This document shows, one piece after another, positions 51,120 through 59,258 of a DNA stretch of 64,000 nucleotides. A model generated the notes under the pieces. The model was not told the DNA's origin. It was given only the letters and a program-made list of their open reading frames with translations, and did no database searches. Position 1 is the first letter of the stretch. Each line of letters starts with the position of its first letter. The position numbers and the translations under genes are program-made. The stretch comes from Alkalimonas cellulosilytica (lineage in GTDB: Bacteria > Pseudomonadota > Gammaproteobacteria > Enterobacterales > Alteromonadaceae), in the NCBI RefSeq assembly GCF_036325985.1, contig NZ_JAUHLI010000018.1, positions 1 to 64,000 of the forward strand. The letters run 5' to 3'.

Positions 51120-52058
51120 ATGAAGTTATTCAGTTACGTTTTACTGGGGGGCATCTTGCTGGCTAAACCTGTTTATGCCAGCAATGTGTTGCATGAGTAT
51201 TTTGAGTTGGCTATCGGTTCTTTTGATACGGCTCAGCAGGCAGTAAAAGATGATCGTTATGCTGAAATAACCTGGCATATTGCTGAGATTTGGCCAGGCA
51301 ATAAAGATGTACGCTGGACCTACGCTGAAAACTGGGCTCCAAATGCCGAACGCCCTTACCGTCAGCGTATTACTCGCTTTAAGATAGCTGAAGACGGAAG
51401 TATAAAAGCGGATGGTTTTTTTCTACCTGACCCTGAAGCGTTTATGGGCGCCTGGCAAGAGCCAGAGCGTTTTGCAACTCTGTTACCTGAGATGCTGCAG
51501 CCGGTTGCTGGATGTACTGTCTTGCTGGTGAAAACGGGCGTACAACGTTTTGAGGGCTCGACCCAGGGGCGACAGTGTCGCAACAATCACCGCGGTGCCA
51601 GCTATATGATCTCGCAAACTCAGGTTAGTGTTGAAGGCTTCGTAAACTGGGACCGTGGCTTTAATGCCGATGGTGAGCTGGTCTGGGGGCCTGCGGCCGG
51701 TGGCTATCAGTTTCGCCCTGTTGGCGTAAACCAATGCAATGAGCCGGTGATTATGGTGGTCTATGGTGAGATTGCAGATCGTGCAGGTTTTGGCCGTTAT
51801 GTAGGCGCTTTGGCGGAGAGTGGTTTGTACCAAAAGTACCAGGCTTATCATTTGGCATTTAGTCCGGCACTTGCGCAAATGGAAGGCAATCCACCAGCCA
51901 GTCGTGGCATGGTGTTAGCTCGTTTCCCCTGCCTGCAGGCTGCTAAGGACTTTTGGTACTCCGATGCGTACCAGGCCATTATCCCTTACCGGCAAGGCGT
52001 TGCAGAGTTCGAGGTGTCCTTCTTGCGCGAATTGCCTATACCAAACTACATTCATTAA
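51120..52058 (+). CDS. Exported CpcT/CpeT-domain protein fused to DUF1330
   Basis: A 312-residue protein with a signal peptide (about 1-20, cleavage near VYA-SN). Residues about 22-205 match the CpcT/CpeT chromophore-lyase pattern: AERPYRQRITRFKI, MLQPVAGCTVLLVKTG, GRQCRNNHRGASYM, then VNWDRGFNADGELVWGP and GGYQFRPVG. Residues about 212-305 are a DUF1330 domain (IMVVYGEIADRAGFGRYVGAL, ARFPCLQAAKDFWYSDAYQA). In cyanobacteria CpcT attaches or binds phycocyanobilin; here there are no phycobiliproteins, so binding of a bilin-like ligand in the periplasm is the likeliest reading (inference). The fusion is unusual. Confidence 0.8.
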   Translation: MKLFSYVLLGGILLAKPVYASNVLHEYFELAIGSFDTAQQAVKDDRYAEITWHIAEIWPGNKDVRWTYAENWAPNAERPYRQRITRFKIAEDGSIKADGFFLPDPEAFMGAWQEPERFATLLPEMLQPVAGCTVLLVKTGVQRFEGSTQGRQCRNNHRGASYMISQTQVSVEGFVNWDRGFNADGELVWGPAAGGYQFRPVGVNQCNEPVIMVVYGEIADRAGFGRYVGALAESGLYQKYQAYHLAFSPALAQMEGNPPASRGMVLARFPCLQAAKDFWYSDAYQAIIPYRQGVAEFEVSFLRELPIPNYIH

Positions 52059-52079
52059 TCACTAACTCACACGTGATGC

Positions 52080-52110
52080 TGCCGTGACCATTAAGGTTGC
52101 GGCAACTTTC
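52080..52110 (+). terminator. Probable terminator after the CpcT-DUF1330 gene
   Basis: TGCCGTGACC (52080-52089) and GGTTGCGGCA (52095-52104) pair over ten positions, two of them G-T, with an ATTAA loop; only ACTTTC follows, so termination may be partial. Confidence 0.5.
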
Positions 52111-52141
52111 TATTCGTTGTTTCTACATAAAATAACCCCAA

Positions 52142-52155
52142 TTGACTTTTATCAA
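52142..52155. promoter_or_regulatory. FNR-like site before MFS copy 2
   Basis: TTGACTTTTATCAA matches TTGAY-N4-RTCAA exactly. It is centred about 118 bases before the start at 52267, the longest such distance in the window. Confidence 0.7.
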
Positions 52156-52266
52156 TCAGAGCTTGTTGTTGGCGGGATTTGTGCGGACAAATTCGGTATA
52201 CATGGTTTGTCCATAAAAAACACTTAACTAGCTGATGTTTTAATCAGGCTAAGTCAGGAGCACTTG

Positions 52267-53514
52267 ATGACCACATTAAAAATCGCGGGAGTAGCTGCTT
52301 CACAGCAAACCCGCTTTCATTGGATTACCGTCTGGATAGCATGTTTTGCATTATTAATATCAAACGGCATGACGTTGACCGCGATCACTGCTTTTGACAG
52401 TGCTATCCTGGCTGACTTTCCCGAATGGACCCGAGGCCAACTAAAGTTTCGAGAGCTGATTACCTTAGTTCTGGCAGGCCTGCTAGCCCCTGTGGTTGGA
52501 ATTCTCATTGATAAAGTCGGGGTGCGTATCCTGATGATGATCGGCTCTGTTATTTTGGGCATCGCTTACTTTGCCTATGGCTACATTACCGATCTGCGTC
52601 AAATCTATATGGTGCATGCCGTCTTTGCTGTGGTCTTAGTGGCCTGTGGCCTCAATGTTGCCGTCATCCTGGTGTCAACCTGGTTTGTAAAGCTGCGTGG
52701 TACTGCCATTGGTATTGTGGTGGTGGGAACTTCGCTCGGAGGTGCCTTGCTTGGTCCCCTTTATGGCAGCTGGTTGGCCTCTGGCATGAGCTGGCAGCAA
52801 GGCTTTCAGTTGGCCGCCTTTATACCGGCATCGCTGTTTTTGCTGGCGTTGTTTTTGGTACGCAATAAACCATCGGAGCGGGGGCTGTTGCCCTATGGTG
52901 TTGAGGCCAGCCCAACAGATAGTCAGGCCGATATTTCCAGTCATGGTTTGGGTTATTGGGAGGCGTTGAAAACCCGTTCTTTCTGGGCCATTGCTATTAT
53001 CGCTATGTGTACTTTTTATACCTTGCTTGGTTTACAGGCGAACCTGGTGTTGCATCTGCAAGATTTGGGTTTTGATATACAAAGCGCATCAGCTGGGCTT
53101 GCGATGCTGTTTACACCGGCACTGGTCGGAAAGTTTTTGTTTGGCATGCTGGCAGACAAAATCCCCGGGCGGGTGATCCTTTACGGCAACTTGTCGGTAA
53201 TGTTCCTGGGTTTGATTGGCCTGTTGTTTGCTGGCGCTGGGACGGTTATGGTAGTGATTTTTATCATAGGCCTTGCCTGGGGAGGATTTTACACCTTGCT
53301 GCAACTTACCGCCATCAATAGCTTTGGCTTAAAAGCCTCCGGCCGCTTGCTTGGCACCATTACTATTTTGGATGCGATTGGCGGAGGTCTCGGTATTTAT
53401 CTTACCGGCAAAATTTTCGATGTGTATGGCAGTTATCAAAATGCATTCATCATTTATATTGTGCTGGTTGCTATCGCATTACTGCTTATTAGTCAGGTCA
53501 AGAAACAAGCTTAA
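52267..53514 (+). CDS. MFS transporter (copy 2)
   Basis: A 415-residue, twelve-helix major facilitator, strongly similar along its length to the carrier at 41062 (shared NGM-x-x-T-x-ITAFDS, FRELITL/LRELITL, VGTSLGGALL, and the LISQVKK end). The loop GILIDKVGVRILMMIG corresponds to the MFS signature. The ATG at 52267 has AGGAG seven bases upstream. The pair may carry related substrates, or import and export forms of the same compound. Encoded beside an FNR-like regulator and the CpcT fusion. Confidence 0.93.
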   Translation: MTTLKIAGVAASQQTRFHWITVWIACFALLISNGMTLTAITAFDSAILADFPEWTRGQLKFRELITLVLAGLLAPVVGILIDKVGVRILMMIGSVILGIAYFAYGYITDLRQIYMVHAVFAVVLVACGLNVAVILVSTWFVKLRGTAIGIVVVGTSLGGALLGPLYGSWLASGMSWQQGFQLAAFIPASLFLLALFLVRNKPSERGLLPYGVEASPTDSQADISSHGLGYWEALKTRSFWAIAIIAMCTFYTLLGLQANLVLHLQDLGFDIQSASAGLAMLFTPALVGKFLFGMLADKIPGRVILYGNLSVMFLGLIGLLFAGAGTVMVVIFIIGLAWGGFYTLLQLTAINSFGLKASGRLLGTITILDAIGGGLGIYLTGKIFDVYGSYQNAFIIYIVLVAIALLLISQVKKQA

Positions 53515-53530
53515 AGTTGTTATTTGGTGT

Positions 53531-53559
53531 GGGCATGTGTTGGCGCATGCCCGGCTTTT
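53531..53559. terminator. Hairpin between convergent MFS and FNR-like genes
   Basis: GGGCATG (53531-53537) and CATGCCC (53546-53552) form a stem followed by GGCTTTT on the plus strand. It lies in the 56-base gap between convergent genes and could end both transcripts, mainly the plus-strand one. Confidence 0.6.
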
Positions 53560-53570
53560 CATCAACTGAC

Positions 53571-54275
53571 CTACTCATCAATAAATTCCAAAATGGCAGC
53601 ACGGTCGTTAATAATGATTTTGTGGCTGCTTTCGATTTCAATCAGCTTGCGCTTTTTCAGGTTGCTGAAACTGCGGCTGGTAGTTTCCAGCGACATACCC
53701 AGGTAATCGGCAATATCAATGCGATTCATTGGCAAATAAAACTGCCCTGAACTGCGGCCAAGCCGGGTATCCATATCCAATAGAAAATGAGCCAGCCTTT
53801 GCGGGGCGGTTTTTTGTCCCAGTATGTACATTTGGTCGAGCACGTAATGCAACACATGGGTGGTGAAGTCATGGAAGCTTTTGGCGATTTTGGGATGGCG
53901 CTCAAAGATATTCTGGATCAATCGCTTGTTAATCTTGACTACTGTGGCTCCGGTTAAGGCCACTGCACTAAATGAGTACACAGTAAACTCCGACAGCCCA
54001 AGCAAATTGCCAGTAAATAAAAAGGCAAACACATGGCGAGCGCCTTTGGGTGAGCTGCGCTCCAGCATAATTGCCCCGGAGATGGCTATAAAGACATAGT
54101 CGCTGGGGTCGCCTTCTTTAAAAATATAGCCACCTTGCTGGATATTCACTTCCTGCGCAGATTGCGACAGTTCCTGCAGAAATTCATGGGCTCCCGGTTG
54201 CTCGTATAAATTACGGCCAAAGCAGGCTGCCAGGGAGGTTTTAATCGAGACTTTCGAGGTATCCAGTGCCGTCAT
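53571..54275 (-). CDS. FNR/CRP-family regulator (copy 2)
   Basis: A 234-residue FNR-like regulator, very similar to copy 1 (shared DTSKVSIKTSLA, ACFGRN/SCFGRN, FAFLFTGNLLGLSEF). The recognition helix NRIDIADYLGMSLETTSRSF again has the FNR-type E-x-x-S-R. It has a single N-terminal cysteine (Cys18), so it cannot hold an FNR-type [4Fe-4S] cluster. No exact FNR-like site was seen before its start, unlike copy 1, so the two may form a hierarchy. Neighbours: MFS copy 2 (convergent) and the receptor at 54617 (divergent). Confidence 0.92.
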   Translation of the reverse strand: MTALDTSKVSIKTSLAACFGRNLYEQPGAHEFLQELSQSAQEVNIQQGGYIFKEGDPSDYVFIAISGAIMLERSSPKGARHVFAFLFTGNLLGLSEFTVYSFSAVALTGATVVKINKRLIQNIFERHPKIAKSFHDFTTHVLHYVLDQMYILGQKTAPQRLAHFLLDMDTRLGRSSGQFYLPMNRIDIADYLGMSLETTSRSFSNLKKRKLIEIESSHKIIINDRAAILEFIDE

Positions 54276-54616
54276 AATGGGGTCCTGTTCTTCACTGATT
54301 GTTGGTTGATGAAATCACTCAAAGGAGGGTCCTTCATCATCCATTTTCAAGTATGCTGTGAGGATTCTTATTCCACTTCTACCATGCTTTTAGCCCAAAG
54401 GGTAAGGTATTATTGAACAGCATAAAAAAATTTTTAGGCTTAAGCCTTTGTTTTATATTTGTTTTAACAAAAAATCTGGTTGATTAAATTTTGCCCGTTG
54501 ACAAATGATATATAATGATATCATTATATCAATGAGGCATGCCAGTGCAGTATCGGCTGCCACGAGACGAAACACTAAAAATACGATAAGAATATTGAAG
54601 TCAGGAGGGTGTTCCG
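54276..54616. other. 341-base divergent control region
   Basis: No gene is seen in this gap between FNR-like copy 2 and the receptor. It is AT-rich, with a 12-base palindrome AGGCTTAAGCCT at 54436-54447, a TTGACA promoter-like hexamer at 54498-54503, and the 20-base palindrome at 54510-54529. The leader from about 54530 to 54616 is long and ends in a strong AGGAGGG ribosome site. Confidence 0.6.
54510..54529. promoter_or_regulatory. Perfect 20-base palindrome upstream of receptor 54617
   Basis: ATATAATGATATCATTATAT reads identically on both strands. It begins seven bases after a TTGACA hexamer, so it covers the spacer and the expected -10 region; a bound repressor would block transcription. 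It shares TAATGATAT...ATATCA with the repeat at 62472. Confidence 0.7.
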
Positions 54617-57241
54617 ATGAAACAGATACCATTCAAATTACGGTATCCGATACTGCTAACAGCATTAGGCAGCATGCTGATGGCATCGCCGGCGATGGCA
54701 GACGATGCCGAAGCACAGCAAGACGAAGCAAAAGATCCAATCGAACGCATTATTGTGACGGCGCGTTTGCGGCAAGAATTACTCAACAAAATTCCGGTCT
54801 CAGTCAGCGTGTTCAGTGGTGAGCAGATGGAGCGTACCGGTATTCGCAACATCAACGACATCATCGAAGCGACCCCCGGCGTCACTTACGACTCCATCGG
54901 CGGTATGGCTTCGGGCTCTCCTGTGATCCGTGGTCTGGCACAGCCAGGCCTGGTGGGTGATGAAACCAACGTGGCTGTCTTTATCGATGGGGTCTATGCC
55001 TCTGGCCGTGATGCCAGCTTCCTGCCGTATGGTGGTTTGCAGAGGGTGGAAGTGGTGCGGGGCCCGCAGTCAGCGATTTATGGCCGCAATGCTTTTGCCG
55101 GGGCTATTAATTACATCACCAGAGAGCCCTCGGATCAGTTTGAGTTTGGCATTAATACCTCGGCCGGTACCCATGGCATGCACGATGCACATCTGTACTT
55201 GAGTGGTGCTCTAACTGAGCGCTTTAAAGCCCGGCTGGATTTAAGCGATAGCAGCTCCGGCTCCACGATTCGCAATGTTAATACCATCACTGGCGAACGT
55301 ATTGATAACCGCCGCCTTGGTGAAGTCGATAACCAGTTGGCGCGTTTGAAGCTGGTGTACGATGGTGACAACACCAAGGTGAGTCTCGCGCACACCTACA
55401 TTGATACCAAAGAAACTCCGCGTGCCACCGCCCATGTGCAGCACAATGGTGGCTTTGGCATTCGCAATGCTCAACAGGAGTTTGGTGTACTGGTCAATGG
55501 TACCCACATCACTTTTAACCCGGCCACCGGCCAATGGGATTTGCTGGGGGATTGGGTCTTTACCGGTGATCCACAAAAGTACCTTGGCGTGGTGGATAAT
55601 GATCTCTGGCGGGCCAGCTTTACCGGTATTGCTCCAGAGGCTACCGGTACCGAACGTACTGTCAACCGCACCAGCTTGGTGATCGATCACAACTTCGATA
55701 ACTTCTCGGTGACTTACCTGGGTGGTTACAACAAAACCGATTACGAAATCAACTTAGGTCAGCTTAAGACCCATTCGGGCATGGCTATATTACCAACCTT
55801 TGTTGCAGAAAACCTGCCGCCAGCCAGTGCTTTTCCTGACGCGCCAGCAGGCCTGCAAGTGCAAAACCTGGCTTTTGGGACTGTCTACATGGGCATTCAA
55901 GGCTATGACTTGGGTGGCCAGCCAAACGATGAGCGGGAAGAGTACAGCCATGAGCTTCGTTTTGTCGGCAATCACGATGGCATGGATTGGGCTTTTGGCG
56001 CTTTTTACAGCAAATTAAAGTTGGATCAGTTGACCACCATCGGCGTGGTCGGCGCCGATAGTTACTCCAGCATGATCTTTAATGCGGCTGGCAATGGCTT
56101 TGAAGATAATGGTCTCATCCCTCTGCAGGGCACCTACTACGAAACAACTACCAAGTCCGCTTTTGCTGCCGTTGATTTTAGTATTACCGATCAACTGACC
56201 ATGGCGCTGGAAGGACGCTTTACCCGTGAAGACAAATTTGCTAACAACCATACCGACAATCGGGCGCCTGGTGTGTTGTTTCCAACCGGTGAAATGGATG
56301 GTTCCTGGAGTTATTTCACACCGCGTATCACGCTGGATTGGGATGCCAATGAAACCACCCTCTATTACCTGAACATTGGTAAAGGTGCCAAATCCGGTGG
56401 CCTCAATGGTTCGGCTGAAGGGGAGGAAATGACTTTCGATCCTGAGCAAAACTGGACCTACGAAGTGGGTATGAAATCCTTCCTGTTCGATAGCAAGCTG
56501 CGCTTTAACATCGCGGCCTACTACATTGATTGGGATAAGCAGCAGGTGCGGGATTTCTCTACCCTTGGCAATCAGGAAAATGCGGTTCCAGCGGTCATTG
56601 TTACCAACCTGGGTAAAACCGAAGTGAAGGGCCTGGAGCTGGATGGTCGCTGGCAGATCACCGATAACTTTGGCTGGAACTTTGCTGCGGCATACAACGA
56701 CGCCACTGTCAAAGTGGGGGGATTAGGCCCTGAGTTTGGTTTCCTGGATTATGAAGCACAGGGCATGAGCCCTACCGAGTATCCGGCCAGTCAAACCCTG
56801 ACCATGGTCAGTACCCGCCCGCCGTTTTTTGGCGTGGTTGGGCAAATGACCTTGCCACCTGAAGGTACCTTGGTGTCTGACGGCGATATTTCTGGTAACA
56901 AAATGCCACGGACCTCGCGGGTAACCTTAAACTCCGGCATTGATTATGTCCGCGATTGGGGCAACCTGAATAGCTTCTCTGAACTGTCGTTCAGTTACCG
57001 CTCCAAGCAGTACCTGGATGCGACCAACTCCACCGAGTTGCCATCCGCGGTGACCGCCAAGTTCACCATCGGTTTTGAAACCGAGTCGCTGCGGATGAGT
57101 TTGTTCGTCGATAACCTGACCAACAACAACACCCCATCCGGTGGTTACCGCAAGTACCTCTGGAACGGCAAACCGCAGTTTGTGGTCGAGCCGAGAATGG
57201 GCCGTACCGCTGGTATCAATCTGTCCTACAAGTTCCGATAA
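54617..57241 (+). CDS. TonB-dependent receptor (full length, 874 residues)
   Basis: Outer-membrane transporter with signal peptide (cleavage near AMA-DD), TonB-box-like ERIIVTARLR, plug motif RVEVVRGPQSAIYGRNAFAG and a complete barrel ending GINLSYKFR. Distinct from the receptor at 35259 in sequence, though similar in plug layout. It has its own long leader and palindromic operator rather than an FNR-like box, and faces away from the FNR-like gene, so it may be linked to the minus-strand genes of 57-64 kb, which share the palindrome type. Ligand unknown. Confidence 0.95.
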   Translation: MKQIPFKLRYPILLTALGSMLMASPAMADDAEAQQDEAKDPIERIIVTARLRQELLNKIPVSVSVFSGEQMERTGIRNINDIIEATPGVTYDSIGGMASGSPVIRGLAQPGLVGDETNVAVFIDGVYASGRDASFLPYGGLQRVEVVRGPQSAIYGRNAFAGAINYITREPSDQFEFGINTSAGTHGMHDAHLYLSGALTERFKARLDLSDSSSGSTIRNVNTITGERIDNRRLGEVDNQLARLKLVYDGDNTKVSLAHTYIDTKETPRATAHVQHNGGFGIRNAQQEFGVLVNGTHITFNPATGQWDLLGDWVFTGDPQKYLGVVDNDLWRASFTGIAPEATGTERTVNRTSLVIDHNFDNFSVTYLGGYNKTDYEINLGQLKTHSGMAILPTFVAENLPPASAFPDAPAGLQVQNLAFGTVYMGIQGYDLGGQPNDEREEYSHELRFVGNHDGMDWAFGAFYSKLKLDQLTTIGVVGADSYSSMIFNAAGNGFEDNGLIPLQGTYYETTTKSAFAAVDFSITDQLTMALEGRFTREDKFANNHTDNRAPGVLFPTGEMDGSWSYFTPRITLDWDANETTLYYLNIGKGAKSGGLNGSAEGEEMTFDPEQNWTYEVGMKSFLFDSKLRFNIAAYYIDWDKQQVRDFSTLGNQENAVPAVIVTNLGKTEVKGLELDGRWQITDNFGWNFAAAYNDATVKVGGLGPEFGFLDYEAQGMSPTEYPASQTLTMVSTRPPFFGVVGQMTLPPEGTLVSDGDISGNKMPRTSRVTLNSGIDYVRDWGNLNSFSELSFSYRSKQYLDATNSTELPSAVTAKFTIGFETESLRMSLFVDNLTNNNTPSGGYRKYLWNGKPQFVVEPRMGRTAGINLSYKFR

Positions 57242-57261
57242 AAACGTAGTACCTGGTTATT

Positions 57262-57288
57262 GCCCCGGCTTCGTGCCGGGGCTTTTTT
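57262..57288 (+). terminator. Terminator after receptor 54617
   Basis: GCCCCGGC (57262-57269) and GCCGGGGC (57275-57282) form a strong stem with a TTCGT loop and six T. Confidence 0.93.
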
Positions 57289-57396
57289 GATCCTATTGCT
57301 AGCAAGGCGGAAGTGGAGCGCTTTGGCTTGACTGGGTTGGCAGGGCAGCCAGGTTTAGGCGGCCACAGTGGCAGATGGCTTCCTTACTGGCCAATA

Positions 57397-57433
57397 AACA
57401 AAACTCCGGCTCTGCATGCAAAGCGGGAGTTTT
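57397..57433 (-). terminator. Terminator after the minus-strand membrane-protein gene
   Basis: AAAACTCC (57400-57407) and GGAGTTTT (57426-57433) form an outer stem with an inner GCT/AGC pairing. The T-run on the minus strand (TTTTGTTTATTG) fits termination of the 57472-62447 transcript. Confidence 0.75.
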
Positions 57434-57471
57434 GGTAGAGGTAGTAGCAGTAGGAGCGGTAGTAAGAGGTG

Positions 57472-58161
57472 TTAGCTGTTTGGTACTGCGGCCGCTTTTA
57501 CTGTGCCAAAATACTGCTCGGTTTTAAGCAGCGCTAGCAAAAACAGAATCTCAGCAAAGTTGCCCAGCAAAAATCCGTAGGCGAGTGGGGCGCTGGCGCC
57601 ATTGATTAAAAAGATGGTGAGGGTGCCGGCAAAAAGCCAGGGCCAGCCGCTTTTGCGCCAAACAACCACAGTGAAGGGCAGAATAAAGAGGTTGGTAAAG
57701 ATGGTGCCAAGCGGCGGGGTGCCATTTAGGGCATTAAAGCGCTCCATGCTGTGGAAAAAGCCATTGGGATCCTCAAACAGCCGGCTGGTCAGCTGCAGCT
57801 GCACGATGTCGTACCAAATGCCATAGCTCAGGCACAGCACAGTAATCACCACAAAAATGGCGCTAAACCAGCCTTTAAAAGCCATGGCGACCCCACTTTG
57901 TCGCAGCAGCGACAGCATATACAAGGACAACAAGGGCAGCAGCAGACCATGCAACCACCAGCGGGGGTAATTCAGCGGGGTTAGCCAGTCGGCGGCGCCA
58001 TACCAGCTGCTGAGCAGCAGCATGGCGTTGTCGTAAATCACCCCGATTAAGATGGCCCGGATCAGCCAGGTTCTGGGGCCAGCCAGCTGCCAGCGAAACG
58101 ACAGCGTCAGTAAAGCAAGGTGTACCAGCAGATAGCCGGCAAAGAAATAGCTGAGTGACAT
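57472..58161 (-). CDS. Multi-pass membrane protein, unknown
   Basis: A 229-residue hydrophobic protein with about seven membrane spans, a conserved-looking YDNAMLLLSSWYG after the second span and many tryptophans. No family recognised with confidence. Last gene of the CoA-transferase/HMG-CoA-lyase/hydrolase transcript (50-base gap after the lipoprotein hydrolase). A transport or membrane-anchoring role is possible, but nothing in the sequence shows it. Confidence 0.7.
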   Translation of the reverse strand: MSLSYFFAGYLLVHLALLTLSFRWQLAGPRTWLIRAILIGVIYDNAMLLLSSWYGAADWLTPLNYPRWWLHGLLLPLLSLYMLSLLRQSGVAMAFKGWFSAIFVVITVLCLSYGIWYDIVQLQLTSRLFEDPNGFFHSMERFNALNGTPPLGTIFTNLFILPFTVVVWRKSGWPWLFAGTLTIFLINGASAPLAYGFLLGNFAEILFLLALLKTEQYFGTVKAAAVPNS

Positions 58162-58211
58162 GGATCCCCCTTAAAGGCCTATCGCCAGGATTGTTGCAGG
58201 GCAGAGCAGCT

Positions 58212-59258
58212 TCAGCGCAGGCTGAGGCTGGCAAAGCCTTGCGTTATTTCGGTTAATTCATCGCTTTGTAAAAACTGCTGCGCTTTAGGATCGCCTTTTA
58301 GGTAGGCATCCAAAAAGGCAGTGCTAGCCAACAGCAGCAACTGAAACTGCACTTGCTGTGCTTGCTCTTCGCGCCCGGTACGGCCAATAAGCCGGCCAAA
58401 GTAGTGATCGGCACCGGCAAGCACCAGCCCATACTGACTGCCTGGTAGCGCCTTCTGATGCGACATCAGATGCAGCCGGTAATCCGGGAAAAAACGTGGT
58501 TCCACATCCCAGCTGCCGGTGGTCACCAGCACCGGGCCCTGTAGGTTGTCCCAGCTGTTTTCGGTGATTTCATCAAACATTGGGCCTGGCGGGGAAATGG
58601 CCACCACGGCCCGGATGGCTGCTGGATTGCTCAGCTGAACATCCACCGGACGCTGCGCCTTGATGGCAGGGTCATAGAAGGTCGCGCCTTGAAACAACTG
58701 GGCGCTGTAAGCACCAAAGGAATGACCGGTTACTGCGACCTGATCCAGATTGGCCTTTACGCCAGCGGGCAGCAGGCTGAGCCAGGGGGCAGGCTGGTTC
58801 AGCAGCAGCGCCAGATGCTGCACCCGCTGTTCAATCAGCCGGACATTGCCAAAACGAAGGGCGGCGACAATACCGCGCGCCATACCGCAGCAGTCGCGGT
58901 GATCCATGCTCAGTACGATGTAGCCTTGCTGGGCCCAGTGTGTGATCAGGGCATCGTACTCCAATTGATGGGACCAATTGCCGTGTGAGAACAGCAGCAC
59001 TGGGTAGTGGCCGGTGGCTTCAGGCGATAGTAAACGAAAGCGAATGCGTTCACCGTCCAGGCGGGTAAGCTGCAGACCTGTGTCGAACAAGTTTGGGTGT
59101 TTGGCCGTAAGCTCTGGTCGCTGTAGCAGTGCTTCTGCTTCCGCTGGCAGCGGCGGAACCTCTGGCAGCTCGATTGGCTTGCTGCAGCCGCTTAGAGCCA
59201 TCAGCAGCGTCAGTAGTAGCAAGGCGGCCAAAAAAGGTTTTGGATTATAGCGTATCAT
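58212..59258 (-). CDS. Lipoprotein alpha/beta hydrolase (PAF-acetylhydrolase-like)
   Basis: A 348-residue protein with a lipobox (MALSGC, Cys25) followed by an alpha/beta-hydrolase domain: LLFSHGNWSHQLEYDAL, nucleophile in VTGHSFGAYSAQLF, acid in TTGSWDVEPR and histidine in GADHYFG. Probably an esterase or lipase-like enzyme at the periplasmic face of a membrane. Its start overlaps the end of the next upstream gene by 14 bases, so it is co-translated with a second hydrolase. Confidence 0.87.
   Translation of the reverse strand: MIRYNPKPFLAALLLLTLLMALSGCSKPIELPEVPPLPAEAEALLQRPELTAKHPNLFDTGLQLTRLDGERIRFRLLSPEATGHYPVLLFSHGNWSHQLEYDALITHWAQQGYIVLSMDHRDCCGMARGIVAALRFGNVRLIEQRVQHLALLLNQPAPWLSLLPAGVKANLDQVAVTGHSFGAYSAQLFQGATFYDPAIKAQRPVDVQLSNPAAIRAVVAISPPGPMFDEITENSWDNLQGPVLVTTGSWDVEPRFFPDYRLHLMSHQKALPGSQYGLVLAGADHYFGRLIGRTGREEQAQQVQFQLLLLASTAFLDAYLKGDPKAQQFLQSDELTEITQGFASLSLR

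Noticed and set aside
51120..52058. Cyanobacterial origin because of the CpcT/CpeT domain
   Set aside because: No phycobiliprotein or photosynthesis genes; TonB receptors, FNR-like proteins and gene style are proteobacterial.
6651..52155. The palindromes as CRP (cAMP receptor) sites
   Set aside because: CRP sites need TGTGA-N6-TCACA; these have TTGAY half-sites with a four-base spacer, the FNR type.
54436..54447. AGGCTTAAGCCT palindrome as a terminator or operator
   Set aside because: It has no loop or T-tract in a useful direction and no second copy was seen; kept only as part of the gap description.
54498..54511. TTGACAAATGATAT as a further FNR-like site
   Set aside because: Only the left half fits; the right half does not match RTCAA, and the TTGACA is better read as a -35 element.
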